Below are positions 18,175 to 28,017 of a DNA stretch of 64,000 nt, piece by piece. Each line of letters begins with the position of its first letter. The first letter of the stretch is position 1. The notes under the pieces were generated by a model. The model made no database searches. It was given only the letters and a program-made list of their open reading frames with translations, and was not told the DNA's origin. The position numbers were made by a program, and so were the translations under genes. The stretch is from Polaribacter reichenbachii (lineage in GTDB: Bacteria > Bacteroidota > Bacteroidia > Flavobacteriales > Flavobacteriaceae), in NCBI RefSeq assembly GCF_001975665.1, contig NZ_CP019419.1:1922001-1986000 (forward strand), read 5' to 3'.

Positions 18175-19227
18175 ATGAAGAAATCGCTCAAAGCAAGAAA
18201 CAACGATATTGCAAATACGTCTCGCCAAATGGAAATTCTTTCTAACGGAATTTTCGCAAATGGAGAATTACCCACTTTTGCTGCTAAAATTAAAGAGACC
18301 AATCAGTTTCCTTTACGTCCTAAAAAACTAGAGATTTTACAAATCAATTTAGGTTATATGTGTAACCAAGTTTGTGCACATTGCCATGTAGATGCTGGTC
18401 CAGATCGTAAAGAAATTATGACTCTAGAAACAATGAATCAATGTTTGGAAGTCATTAAAAATACAGGTGCACATACTTTAGATTTAACTGGTGGTGCTCC
18501 AGAAATGAATCCTAATTTTAGATGGTTTGTAGAAGAAGCTGCAAAAGCCGGAATTAAAGATTTTATTGTTCGTTCTAATTTAACAATTATTAGAGCAAAT
18601 AAAAAATATTATGATTTACCAGAGTTTTTCAAAAAACACAATGTACACGTAGTTTCTTCAATGCCTCATTGGACACGTGGAAAAACCGACAAACAACGTG
18701 GAGATGGAGTTTTTGATAAATCAATTAAAGCTTTACAAGAATTAAATGCAGTTGGTTATGGATTAGAAGGTTCTAGTTTAAAGCTAGATTTGGTTTACAA
18801 TCCTTCAGGTGCATTTTTACCTGGAGATCAAATGGCTTTAGAAAATGATTTCAAAAAAGCATTAAATGCCGATTTTGGAATTGATTTTCATAGTTTATTT
18901 GCCATTACAAATTTGCCAATCAGTCGTTTTTTAGATTATTTAATCGCATCAGAAAACTATGAAGATTATATGTTTTCTTTGATAGAAGCGTATAATCCTA
19001 CTGCAGTAGCAAATGTAATGTGTACAAATACTCTTTCTGTAAGTTGGGATGGTTGGTTGTACGATTGCGATTTTAATCAAATGCTAAATCTTAAGGTAGC
19101 TAGTACAGTAAAACACATTTCTGAGTATAATGAAGAAGTTTTACTAAACAGAAATATAATTATCAATCAACATTGTTATGGTTGTACTGCTGGCGCAGGT
19201 AGTAGCTGTCAAGGAGTTGTTGCGTAA
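18175..19227 (+). CDS. arsS: Radical SAM protein ArsS (arsenosugar biosynthesis)
   Basis: 350 residues. The radical SAM cluster motif is CNQVCAHC (C63, C67, C70), followed by GGAPEMNP (SAM-binding GGE-like). The C-terminal Cys-rich domain includes MCTNTLSVSWDGWLYDCDFNQML and ends HCYGCTAGAGSSCQG (C334, C337, C345). This is the TIGR04167 architecture formerly called radical SAM/Cys-rich or rSAM/selenodomain protein; this copy has Cys rather than selenocysteine. ArsS is known to join the 5'-deoxyadenosyl moiety of SAM to dimethylated arsenic, giving a dimethylarsinoyl-adenosine precursor of arsenosugars. Neighbouring CMD, TIGR04282 transferases and purine nucleoside phosphorylase support the call. 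Confidence 0.88.
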   Translation: MKKSLKARNNDIANTSRQMEILSNGIFANGELPTFAAKIKETNQFPLRPKKLEILQINLGYMCNQVCAHCHVDAGPDRKEIMTLETMNQCLEVIKNTGAHTLDLTGGAPEMNPNFRWFVEEAAKAGIKDFIVRSNLTIIRANKKYYDLPEFFKKHNVHVVSSMPHWTRGKTDKQRGDGVFDKSIKALQELNAVGYGLEGSSLKLDLVYNPSGAFLPGDQMALENDFKKALNADFGIDFHSLFAITNLPISRFLDYLIASENYEDYMFSLIEAYNPTAVANVMCTNTLSVSWDGWLYDCDFNQMLNLKVASTVKHISEYNEEVLLNRNIIINQHCYGCTAGAGSSCQGVVA

Positions 19228-19339
19228 TATAATTCTGCAAGGTGTTCTCAAAGTATAAATGTTTCTTACAGGTGTAATAATTCAACCAACTAATTAGAGT
19301 AAAACGACAAGGTTTTAGCAACTTTGTATCAATAAAAAT

Positions 19340-20020
19340 TTGAACAATAAAACTGCCATATTAATTTTTGCAAATTCAGCTAATAAAGAAGTTGAAAGAA
19401 AATCATTTCTATCTAAAGAAGTGTTTGCGAAATTAAATGCACAGACTTTAAAAACAGTTCAAAAATCGGGTTTAGATTATTTTCATTTTTCAGAAAAAAA
19501 TCAAGTTGGTGCAACTTTTGGAGAACGTTTTACAAATGCAATCGAAACTGTTTTTAATAAAGGTTACAAAAATGTTATTACCATTGGTAATGATACTCCT
19601 CATTTAAAAACAAAGCATTTAGTAGAAACTGCAAATCAATTTTTAAAAAAAGAGTTGGTTTTAGGACCATCAAAAGATGGTGGTTTTTATTTAATGGGTA
19701 TTTCTAAAAAGCAGTTTCAAAAAGAAGCTTTTTTAAAATTACCTTGGCAAACCAATCGTTTGCAAAGTTCTATTGTTCAAATAGCAACAAACCAAAAAAA
19801 TAAAATTTCTTTTTTAGAAGTTTTAAATGATTTAGATGCTAAAGAAGACATTTTAAAAATAGTCAATAGTTTAAAATCGATTAGTTTATCAATATTAAAA
19901 TTATTAATTGCTCTTGTTTGTATTGATAAAAAAAGCATTAGTATGTACAAATTGTACACTTTAGAAAAATCTTTTTCTAAGCTTTTTAATAAAGGCTCTC
20001 CTGTGTTTTTGAATAACTAA
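19340..20020 (+). CDS. DUF2064/TIGR04282-type transferase, divergent copy
   Basis: 226 residues starting with TTG (no ATG precedes the conserved ILIFANS strand). The core GNDTPHL and GPSKDGGFYLMGI matches DUF2064, the nucleotide-sugar-transferase-like family named TIGR04282 arsenosugar biosynthesis glycosyltransferase. The usual N-terminal P-x-G-x-x-KTRLA loop is replaced by ANKEVERKSF, so substrate or nucleotide binding may differ or be lost. It follows arsS by 112 bases and precedes the susC-like gene by 67. A canonical paralog lies at 27400. Confidence 0.7.
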   Translation: MNNKTAILIFANSANKEVERKSFLSKEVFAKLNAQTLKTVQKSGLDYFHFSEKNQVGATFGERFTNAIETVFNKGYKNVITIGNDTPHLKTKHLVETANQFLKKELVLGPSKDGGFYLMGISKKQFQKEAFLKLPWQTNRLQSSIVQIATNQKNKISFLEVLNDLDAKEDILKIVNSLKSISLSILKLLIALVCIDKKSISMYKLYTLEKSFSKLFNKGSPVFLNN

Positions 20021-20087
20021 ACTCGCTACTTTATTCAAAGTCAATTATTCTAAATTCAATCAATTTTTACACAAAATCATTTTTTTA

Positions 20088-23000
20088 ATGAAATCTATTT
20101 TTATGTGGATTTTTATGCTGAGTATCAGTATAACCTTTTCGCAAACTAAAATTTCAGGAACAATTACCGATAAAATTTCTGGAGAAAAAATTCCATTTGT
20201 AAATGTAGTTTCCTCTTTAGGTATAGGAACAACATCAAATGATAATGGGCAATATGAAATTAATATTTCATCCGAAGACAAAAAACTAATCTTTTCTTTT
20301 TTAGGATATAAAACACAAGAGGTTTCTATAGATAACCGGTTGGTTATTAATGTGCAGTTAGAAGAATCTGCCACTAGTTTAAATGAAGTTGTAGTTACTG
20401 CTTTGGGTTTAAATAGAAGAACAAAAGAATTGGGTTACGTAGTTCAAGAAATTAAAGCAAAAGATGTTGCTGATGTAAAAACAGTAAATTTTTTAGACAA
20501 TTTATCAGGAAAATTAGCAGGTGTAACCATTTCTCAAGGGGCTACAGGAGTTGGCTCATCATCAAAAATAACCATTCGTGGCGAAGCTTCTTTTTCAAAC
20601 AATAACCCACTTTTTATTGTAGATGGAACACCAATAAATAATAATTCTGTTTTTAATTTTACTAACGAAGCAGCTGCTGGTTTTCAAGAAATTGACTTTG
20701 GTAATGGAGCAATGGAGGTAAATCCAGATGATATAGAATCTATTACTGTTTTAAAAGGACCAAGTGCTGCTGCATTATATGGAACTCGTGCTTCTAATGG
20801 AGTTATTGTTATTAAAACAAAAGATGGTAGTAAAAAGAAAGGATTAGGCATTAGTATTAATTCTTCAATTACCTTCGATGCTGCTTTTCGTTTGCCAGAT
20901 TTTCAGAATGAATTTGGGCAAGGAAATTCTGGACAGTTTGAATATATAGATGGTTTAGGTGGAGGAATAAATGATAATATTACTTATTCTTGGGGGCCAA
21001 GATTAGAGGCTGGAAATTTAGTTAATCAATTTGATAGCCCAGTAACTTTACCAGATGGAACTGTAGTTAGAGGTGGAGATACTTCATTATATACAGGTTT
21101 ACCAATAACACCAACTTTATTTAAATCTAACTCAGATAATTTAAAAGATTTTTATCAAACAGGGGTTACAATTATTAATAATATTGCGATTAACGATAGT
21201 TTTAATAGAGGAGCTTATAGATTGTCTCTAACAGATTTAAGTAGCGAGTCTATAATTCCTGGTGTAAATTTAGATAGAAAAACTGCAGCTTTAAAACTTA
21301 ATTTTAATCCAACAGAAAAAACGAAAATTACAACTTCATTTTCATATGTAAATTCTAAAAGCGATAATAGACTAGCTAATGGATATGGAAGTGAAAATGC
21401 AAATTATTCTTTAGTGGCTTGGGGACCTAGATCTTTAAATATTGATAGTTTACGCGATTATTGGCAACCTGGTTTAGATGGTGTACAGCAATATTCGTTT
21501 AATTATACTTTTTTTGATAATCCGTTTTTTATTTTACACGAAAATACCAATTCATTTAACAGAGATCGTGTTTTTGGTAATGTTGCCATCAACCATAAAA
21601 TCATAGAAAATTTAAGTATTGCTTTGCGTTCTGGGATGGATTATTCTTCAGAAATTAGAGCCTTTAAACGTAATTTTAGTTCCAATCGTTTTAAAAATGG
21701 AGCCTATGCAGAACACGATGTTTTTTACCGAGAAATTAATACAGATTTTTTAATTAATTATAATAACAATTTTGGTGATATTTCTTTTGATATTTCACTT
21801 GGAGGAAATCGTTTAGATCAAAATGCATCTACCAAACAAACACAAACTACAAATTTGGCTCAGCCTGGTATTTTTAGTTTAAATAATGCAGCTTCACCTA
21901 TAGAAGTTTTTGAGTTCGAATCAAAAAAACGAATCAACTCCATTTACGGAATTGCAAAATTAGGATATAAAGATTATCTGTTTTTAGATATTACAGGACG
22001 TAATGATTGGTCTAGTGCTTTGGCTACACCTTTTTCTGTAGATGGTACATCATTCTTTTATCCTTCAGTATCAACAAGTTTTATTTTGTCTAACTATACA
22101 GATTTACCAGAGAATATTTCATTTGCAAAATTAAGAGCAAGTGTTGCACAAGTGGGTAATGATACAGATCCTTATCAAACTTCAGGCGCTTTTGTTTCGC
22201 AAACAACTTTTAATGGTCAAGCCACTTTTAGCAATCAAGATTTTATACCAAATTCTAATTTAAAACCAGAAATTACAACTTCTTATGAGTTAGGTGCAGA
22301 TTTGCGTTTCTTTAAAGATCGATTAAATATAGATTTTACATATTATCATGCTACAACAAAAGACCAAATTATTTCTTTACCAATACCAATTTCTTCGGGT
22401 TATAATCAGCAAGTAATTAATGGCGGAAAAGTAAATACAAGTGGTGTAGAAATTATTTTAGGAGGCAAACCTATTAGAAATGAAAACTTTAAATGGAATA
22501 CCATTTTTAATTTTGCAACCAACAAATCTATAATTAAAAATTTACCACAAAATGATGGTCGTTTAACCTTGGCATATAGTAGAATTTATGATAGTGCAAA
22601 CCAAACTGTTTGGTTTCAAGTAGAAGAAGGTGGCCAAATAGGCGATATGTATGGAACAGGTTATGAGAAAAACGCTAATGGCGAATTTCTTTTAGATGAT
22701 GATGGAAGATATATTGCCAATAATGAGTTGATAAAAATCGGGAATTACAATCCTGATTTTACTTTAGGATGGAACAATTCTTTTAGCTACAAAAACTGGA
22801 ATGCAAACTTTTTGTTTGATTGGAGACAAGGAGGAGAAATTGTATCTAGAACAAGAGCTTTAGGAAATGTTGGTGGGCAATTGGCAGAAACAGCTTACAG
22901 ACCAGAAGCAGGAATTGTTGCACAAGGCGTTAATATTAATACAGGTTTAGCGAATACAGTAGCAGTAACAGCAGAAAGCTATTACAGACAGTTTTACGAT

Positions 23001-23282
23001 AGAAATCACGAAGAAAATAATGTATATGATGCTTCTTTTTTAAAATTACGTCAATTTTCAATTGGTTATGTTTTAGAGTTAAACGAAGGTTTTTTAGGGT
23101 TAAAAAATCCATCTACAATGAACTTTTCTTTTATAGGTAATAACTTATTTGTAATTACAGAAAACCCACATTTCGATCCAGAGCAAGTTGCAGTACAAGG
23201 TAATGGTTTTGTAAGTGGAGTAGAAGATATGAGTTATGCAACTAGCAGAAGTTTAGGTTTTAAAGTAAGTTTTAATTTCTAG
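20088..23282 (+). CDS. SusC/RagA-family TonB-dependent outer-membrane transporter
   Basis: 1064 residues: signal peptide (SITFSQ), a carboxypeptidase-like beta-sandwich (KISGTITDKISGEKIPFVNV, ends near 95), TonB-box-like segment, plug (SGKLAGVTISQ, IRGEASFSNNNPLFIVDGTPI, VLKGPSAAALYGTRASNGVI) and a 22-strand-type barrel ending SLGFKVSFNF. It imports a substrate across the outer membrane using TonB energy, with the lid protein encoded next. Usual substrates are glycans or peptides, but no polysaccharide enzyme is near, and it sits in the arsenosugar-type run, suggesting a small organic substrate; this is inference. Confidence 0.92.
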   Translation: MKSIFMWIFMLSISITFSQTKISGTITDKISGEKIPFVNVVSSLGIGTTSNDNGQYEINISSEDKKLIFSFLGYKTQEVSIDNRLVINVQLEESATSLNEVVVTALGLNRRTKELGYVVQEIKAKDVADVKTVNFLDNLSGKLAGVTISQGATGVGSSSKITIRGEASFSNNNPLFIVDGTPINNNSVFNFTNEAAAGFQEIDFGNGAMEVNPDDIESITVLKGPSAAALYGTRASNGVIVIKTKDGSKKKGLGISINSSITFDAAFRLPDFQNEFGQGNSGQFEYIDGLGGGINDNITYSWGPRLEAGNLVNQFDSPVTLPDGTVVRGGDTSLYTGLPITPTLFKSNSDNLKDFYQTGVTIINNIAINDSFNRGAYRLSLTDLSSESIIPGVNLDRKTAALKLNFNPTEKTKITTSFSYVNSKSDNRLANGYGSENANYSLVAWGPRSLNIDSLRDYWQPGLDGVQQYSFNYTFFDNPFFILHENTNSFNRDRVFGNVAINHKIIENLSIALRSGMDYSSEIRAFKRNFSSNRFKNGAYAEHDVFYREINTDFLINYNNNFGDISFDISLGGNRLDQNASTKQTQTTNLAQPGIFSLNNAASPIEVFEFESKKRINSIYGIAKLGYKDYLFLDITGRNDWSSALATPFSVDGTSFFYPSVSTSFILSNYTDLPENISFAKLRASVAQVGNDTDPYQTSGAFVSQTTFNGQATFSNQDFIPNSNLKPEITTSYELGADLRFFKDRLNIDFTYYHATTKDQIISLPIPISSGYNQQVINGGKVNTSGVEIILGGKPIRNENFKWNTIFNFATNKSIIKNLPQNDGRLTLAYSRIYDSANQTVWFQVEEGGQIGDMYGTGYEKNANGEFLLDDDGRYIANNELIKIGNYNPDFTLGWNNSFSYKNWNANFLFDWRQGGEIVSRTRALGNVGGQLAETAYRPEAGIVAQGVNINTGLANTVAVTAESYYRQFYDRNHEENNVYDASFLKLRQFSIGYVLELNEGFLGLKNPSTMNFSFIGNNLFVITENPHFDPEQVAVQGNGFVSGVEDMSYATSRSLGFKVSFNF

Positions 23283-23320
23283 TTTTCACTAAGGTGAAAA
23301 ACGCAATAAAAAATAATACA

Positions 23321-24760
23321 ATGAAAAAAATTATATACATATTCGCATTTTTAGGATTTATAACTACAAGTTGCACCAAAGATTTTGAAGAGATAAATAC
23401 CAACCCAAATGCACCTGTTGCTGTGCAACCCAGTTTGTTGTTAAGACAAGTTATTTACGATTTTGGAGAGCAAATGAGTTACGAAGGTTTTGTGGCAGGA
23501 GATTTATTAGCGCAACATAGAACAGCTTTAGATTTTAATTTATTTGATAGACACGATTTAAAAAGTCCGCAATTAGGTGGTAATCCTTGGTCTATTTTTT
23601 ATGTTAATTTACGTGATAACGAAATCATTTTAAATCAAAGTAGAGAAACAGCAGCTTATACAGTTTACGAAGGCCCTGCTTTAATTTTAAAAGCATACAT
23701 GGCTGCTGGTTTAACAGATTTATTTGGAGATGTTCCTTATTTTGAGGCCTTTAATGGTGTTGAAGGTTCTGTTACTCCACAATACGATTTACAAGAAGAT
23801 ATTTATCAAAATGAAAACGGAATTCTAGATAATTTAGATAAAGGTATTGCAGCAATTAACGCTTACACAAGTTCTATAGCTTTAGAGGGTGATATTCTGT
23901 TTAATGGCGATTTACAATCTTGGATTCAGTTTGCCAATTCTTTAAAAATAAAATATTTAATTCGTATTTCTGATAAGGTTGATGTTTCTTCGGATTTGCA
24001 AACTTTATTTAATAATGGAAATTACATCAGTACAAATAGTGAAAATGCAGTATTCGATTTTACAAATTCTGAACCAAACAGTTTTAGGTTGGCACAATTA
24101 AGAGTTGGAGATTTCAATAACTTTGTAATGTCTGAAACTATGGAAGAAATTTTGGTTGATTTAGATGATAATAGAATATCAACATTTTTTAGAACTTTTA
24201 CCAATTCTATAACAAATGAATTTAATGGATTAATTAACGGAATAAATTCTTCTACAACTTCTATAGCTATAGCAGATTATTCGCTTTCAGGTACTATTTT
24301 TAGAAAAGATACATCTACCTTAGATGCTAATTTTATGACAGCTTGGGAAACCAGTTTTTTATTAGCAGAAGCTGCAGAAAAAGGATTAATTTCTTCGGAT
24401 GCAGAAACTTTATATAACTTAGGCGTTGCACAAGCTTTTGAATATTGGCACACAGATTTACCTACAACATATTTAGCAGGAAACGCAAATTATAATGCAA
24501 CAGGTACAACTCCATTACAACAAATTATTACTCAAAAATGGATAGCTGCTGTAATTAATGGTTATGAAGGTTGGATTGAGTATAGAAGAACAGGTTATCC
24601 TGCATTAAAAGATGTTGCTGCAAGTTTAAATAATGGTTTAATTCCTGCAAGAATGCCTTATCCTGCAGAAGCTGCAAGTTTAAATCAAGATAATTATAGT
24701 GTGGCAGAAGCAGCAACAAATGGTAATAGTTTAAATGTAAAAGTTTGGTGGAATGAGTAG
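23321..24760 (+). CDS. SusD/RagB-family substrate-binding lipoprotein
   Basis: 479 residues from ATG at 23321; a GTG start 27 bases earlier would spoil the signal peptide. Lipobox GFITTSC gives a surface-exposed lipoprotein. The N-terminal KDFEEINTNPNAP is typical, and the C-terminal WIEYRRTGYP with RMPYPAEAA is a SusD hallmark. It caps the SusC-like channel encoded 38 bases upstream. Its stop overlaps the start of the symporter gene by eight bases, so outer- and inner-membrane transport are translationally coupled. Confidence 0.92.
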   Translation: MKKIIYIFAFLGFITTSCTKDFEEINTNPNAPVAVQPSLLLRQVIYDFGEQMSYEGFVAGDLLAQHRTALDFNLFDRHDLKSPQLGGNPWSIFYVNLRDNEIILNQSRETAAYTVYEGPALILKAYMAAGLTDLFGDVPYFEAFNGVEGSVTPQYDLQEDIYQNENGILDNLDKGIAAINAYTSSIALEGDILFNGDLQSWIQFANSLKIKYLIRISDKVDVSSDLQTLFNNGNYISTNSENAVFDFTNSEPNSFRLAQLRVGDFNNFVMSETMEEILVDLDDNRISTFFRTFTNSITNEFNGLINGINSSTTSIAIADYSLSGTIFRKDTSTLDANFMTAWETSFLLAEAAEKGLISSDAETLYNLGVAQAFEYWHTDLPTTYLAGNANYNATGTTPLQQIITQKWIAAVINGYEGWIEYRRTGYPALKDVAASLNNGLIPARMPYPAEAASLNQDNYSVAEAATNGNSLNVKVWWNE

Positions 24761-26093
24761 TTTAAGTATAGTTCATTGGCAATGGTTATTGGTTGTTTGT
24801 TCTAGTTTAATATTGTTTTTCTTATCGCCTTTGGCAAAAACAACAGACGAGTTTTTTAAAGCGGTTCATAAAAAGAAAGCGCCCAATACTTTAGTGCTTA
24901 CAGGTAGTTTAATTATTTCTTGGATTTTTGCAAAAAGCATAACCAACGCCGCTAATTTAGGTTTAGCATTTGGTTTAGTTGGTGGTGTTGCATATTCTGG
25001 TTATTACCTTTCTTTTGCAGTAGCTGGTATTATTATTTATCAGCTTAGAACAAAAGGAAATTATAAAAGTATTCACGAATTTTTAAACACAAAATTTGGA
25101 AAAAAAGCAGTAGCCATTTTTTCTATTTTAATTGCTTTTCGATTGTTTAATGAAGTATGGAGTAACACTATGGTTATAGGTAATTATTTTGGAGAACAAG
25201 GTGCTGCATCTTACTATTGGGCAATTGTTGTTTTTACTTTTTTAACTTTAAGTTATGCTTTAAAAGGCGGTTTAAGTAGTTCTATTTTTACAGATGTAAT
25301 TCAAATGGTTTTATTTGCTATTTTGTTGATGGTAATTTTATGTACTATTTTTTCTACGGATAATTTCTCATCAAAAGAAATTATAAACTCTGGAACTTGG
25401 AACTTTGAATTAGGTTTAAATTTATTTTTTGCAGCACTTTTACAATCATTTAGTTATCCTTTTCATGATCCTGTTTTAACTGATAGAGGTTTTATAACAT
25501 CTCCTAAAGTAACACGAAAAAGTTTTTTATGGGCTGCATTGTTAGGCGCTTTTTGCATTATATTTTTTAGTTTTATTGGTATTTATGCTCAAACAAAAGG
25601 TATGCAAGGTCAAGCTGCAGTAGATGTGGGTAAAGCATTTGGTGTTGTTATTCTATTAGTAATTAATTTTATTATGATAACTTCTGCAGCATCTACTTTA
25701 GATTCTACCTTTTCATCATTCTCTAAGTTATTAGTTATTGATTTAAAACTTAAAAAAACAGTTTTTTTTGGAAGAATTACAATGATTACTGTTGCTGTTT
25801 TAGGTACAATACCTGTGTTTTTAAATGCAGAAATTTTATCTGCAACCACTATTTCTGGAACGATGGTTATTGGACTAACTCCTATTTTTATTTTCTGGAA
25901 TAAAGAAGTGCCTAAATCTAGTTTTTATTGGTCTATTTTTTGTGGTTTGTTTTTTGGAATCTTGTTGGTTTTTAATCTTTTTCCAGAAGAGTTAATTTTT
26001 ACAAAAGGTAAATATGCAAGTTTACTTTGGTCTAATCTTTGGGGAATTTTATGTTGTACCCTTTTATATTTTATTCCTAAATGGGTCAAATAA
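24753..26093 (+). CDS. Sodium:solute symporter family (SSS) protein
   Basis: 446 residues, about 12 or 13 transmembrane helices. Sequence features of the SSS fold are visible: an early helix-rich GLVGGVAYSGYYLSFAVAG stretch, the Gly/Ser-rich IITSAASTLDSTFSSFSKL block where Na+ site residues usually lie, and long hydrophobic C-terminal helices. It probably moves the solute brought in by SusC/SusD across the inner membrane. Overlaps susD by 8 bases and the metallophosphoesterase gene by 13, which argues strongly for a shared function. Confidence 0.85.
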   Translation: MSSLSIVHWQWLLVVCSSLILFFLSPLAKTTDEFFKAVHKKKAPNTLVLTGSLIISWIFAKSITNAANLGLAFGLVGGVAYSGYYLSFAVAGIIIYQLRTKGNYKSIHEFLNTKFGKKAVAIFSILIAFRLFNEVWSNTMVIGNYFGEQGAASYYWAIVVFTFLTLSYALKGGLSSSIFTDVIQMVLFAILLMVILCTIFSTDNFSSKEIINSGTWNFELGLNLFFAALLQSFSYPFHDPVLTDRGFITSPKVTRKSFLWAALLGAFCIIFFSFIGIYAQTKGMQGQAAVDVGKAFGVVILLVINFIMITSAASTLDSTFSSFSKLLVIDLKLKKTVFFGRITMITVAVLGTIPVFLNAEILSATTISGTMVIGLTPIFIFWNKEVPKSSFYWSIFCGLFFGILLVFNLFPEELIFTKGKYASLLWSNLWGILCCTLLYFIPKWVK

Positions 26094-26908
26094 TAGAAAA
26101 TATAGGTAATATATCTGGTAAGATGCTACTTTTTGGCGGTGTATATAGTAATTTACAAGCCTTAGAAGCTTTAAAGCAAATAGCAGAAAAAGAAAATATT
26201 CTTCCAGAGAATTGTATTTCTACAGGAGATCTTGTTGGGTATTGTGCACAACCAGAAGAAACGGTAGAATTGTTTAAATTATGGGGTGCAAAAAGTATTG
26301 TTGGTAATGTAGAAATTCAGTTAAGAGAAAATGCAGAAGATTGTGGTTGCGATTTTCGAGAAGGTTCTAGGTGCGATGATTTCTCTCAGCAATGGTATCC
26401 TTATGCACAAAGTAAACTATCAGAAAACTCTTTAGATTTTTTAAAAACATTGCCTAATCACATCAACTTTAATTATGCAAATAAAAGTGTTACTGTAGTT
26501 CATGGATCTTATTTTAACGTTTCCGAATTTATTTTTAAATCTACAGATTGGTACAATAAAAAAACAAATTTTGAAGCTACAAAAAGCGATGTTATTATTG
26601 CAGGTCACTGTGGGTTACCTTTTCATCATCAAGAAGAAAACAAAATTTGGTTAAATCCTGGTGTTATTGGAATGCCTGCAAATGATGGTAGCCCAAATGT
26701 TTGGTATGTAATCTTAAATGATTGGCAAGAAAGCTTTAAATTTACACATCATACATTAGCTTATAATTACAAATTAACAAGTAGGCTAATGCGTAATGGT
26801 TTATTGCCAAAAGAGTACGCAAGAACCATCGTAACAGGTATTTGGGATAATACAGAAATTTTGCCAGCTTTCGAAAGTGGTTTACAAGGTTTTGGAATTC
26901 AACTTTAA
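26081..26908 (+). CDS. Metallophosphoesterase
   Basis: 275 residues of the calcineurin-like fold. Metal-binding blocks are GDLVGY near residue 48, GNVEIQ near 76, VVHGSY near 142 and AGHCGLPF near 173. The first block (GGVYSNLQALEAL) corresponds to the family's GDxHGNxxAL but with GGVYSN in place of GDIHGN, so one metal site may be changed. There is also a Cys-rich DCGCDF segment. Substrate unknown; in this setting a phosphorylated sugar or nucleotide intermediate is plausible. Overlaps the symporter gene by 13 bases. Confidence 0.8.
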   Translation: MGQIIENIGNISGKMLLFGGVYSNLQALEALKQIAEKENILPENCISTGDLVGYCAQPEETVELFKLWGAKSIVGNVEIQLRENAEDCGCDFREGSRCDDFSQQWYPYAQSKLSENSLDFLKTLPNHINFNYANKSVTVVHGSYFNVSEFIFKSTDWYNKKTNFEATKSDVIIAGHCGLPFHHQEENKIWLNPGVIGMPANDGSPNVWYVILNDWQESFKFTHHTLAYNYKLTSRLMRNGLLPKEYARTIVTGIWDNTEILPAFESGLQGFGIQL

Positions 26909-26918
26909 ATTTAGATTA

Positions 26919-27407
26919 ATGAAAAAAATAGCGCTCTTTTTTTTACTTTTTTCATCTGCTTTGTTTGCTCAAAAAAAGCTAGATAAACTGTTGAATAAAT
27001 TTAATAAAAACAATGTGCCCTATATTTCTGTAGATTCTTTAGCTAAAACCAACGCTATTTTGTTAGATGCCAGAGAAGAAAAAGAATATAAAACCAGCCA
27101 TTTAAAAGAGGCAATTTGTGTGGGTTTTGATAATTTTAATGTAGATAAAACAATAAATAAATTACCAGAAGATAAGAATACAAAAATAGTAGTGTATTGC
27201 TCTTTGGGTATTCGATCAGAAATTGTCGCTCATCAATTAATTAAAGCAGGTTATACCAATGTTTACAATTTATATGGTGGTATTTTCGAATGGAAAAATG
27301 CCAATTTTAAAGTGATTGATACATTAGGAAAACCTACAGAAAAAGTACATACATTTAATAAAGATTGGAGTAAATGGTTAAAAAAAGGAAAGAAAGTTTA
27401 TGAGTAA
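26919..27407 (+). CDS. Rhodanese-domain secreted or periplasmic protein
   Basis: 162 residues from MKKIALFFLLFSSALFAQ, a signal peptide; the in-frame extension to 26877 overlaps the previous gene and is rejected. A single rhodanese domain covers the rest, with active-site Cys in VVYCSLGIRSE and the preceding ILLDAREEKEYKTSHLKEA. Such proteins transfer sulfane sulfur or bind oxyanions; a rhodanese loop can also bind arsenate in related Cdc25/Acr2 enzymes, though six-residue CSLGIR is the sulfur-transferase type. It overlaps the next gene by eight bases. Confidence 0.85.
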   Translation: MKKIALFFLLFSSALFAQKKLDKLLNKFNKNNVPYISVDSLAKTNAILLDAREEKEYKTSHLKEAICVGFDNFNVDKTINKLPEDKNTKIVVYCSLGIRSEIVAHQLIKAGYTNVYNLYGGIFEWKNANFKVIDTLGKPTEKVHTFNKDWSKWLKKGKKVYE

Positions 27408-28011
27408 AAACTTACTACTAATCTTTACTAGAAATCCAGAATTAGGCAAAGCAAAAACACGTTTAGCTAAAACTGTTGGAGATGAAACAGCGTTAGAAAT
27501 TTATAAATTCTTACTACAAAAAACCAGAGATATTTCATTAAAAGTAAATGCAGATAAAGCCGTTTATTATTCTGTGAAAGTTAGAGAAAATGATATTTGG
27601 GATGCTAAATATTATCAAAAATACCAACAATTTGGTGAAGATTTAGGTATTAGAATCTTAAACGCATTTAAAAATGGTTTTGATTCTGGCTACCAAAAAG
27701 TAATGATTATTGGCAGTGATTTGTATGATTTATCATCAGAAAATATTCAAAAAGCATTTGCAGAATTAGAGAATAATGATGTGGTTATTGGTCCTGCAGA
27801 AGATGGTGGTTATTACCTTTTAGGGATGAATGCATTGCAAGAAAAAGTGTTCAAAAATAAAAAATGGGGTACAGAAACTGTAAGAAAAGATACATTATTA
27901 GATTTACAAGATAAAAAAGTGAAATTATTAGCATATAAAAACGACATAGATGTATATGAGGATATTATTGATATTCCAGAAATTATGTCAAAGTTTATAA
28001 ATGTTAAATAA
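27400..28011 (+). CDS. TIGR04282-family arsenosugar-type glycosyltransferase (DUF2064)
   Basis: 203 residues with the complete family signature: FTRNPELGKAKTRLA (9-23), IGSDLYDL (104-111) and GPAEDGGYYLLGM (131-143). It resembles CofC/GT-A nucleotidyl or glycosyl transferases with an Asp-containing metal site. The family is named for co-occurrence with arsS and is thought to transfer the dimethylarsinoyl-ribose unit or build its aglycone; this has not been shown here. The start ATG overlaps the end of the rhodanese gene. It is the canonical partner of the divergent copy at 19340. Confidence 0.83.
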   Translation: MSKNLLLIFTRNPELGKAKTRLAKTVGDETALEIYKFLLQKTRDISLKVNADKAVYYSVKVRENDIWDAKYYQKYQQFGEDLGIRILNAFKNGFDSGYQKVMIIGSDLYDLSSENIQKAFAELENNDVVIGPAEDGGYYLLGMNALQEKVFKNKKWGTETVRKDTLLDLQDKKVKLLAYKNDIDVYEDIIDIPEIMSKFINVK

Positions 28012-28017
28012 TCACGA

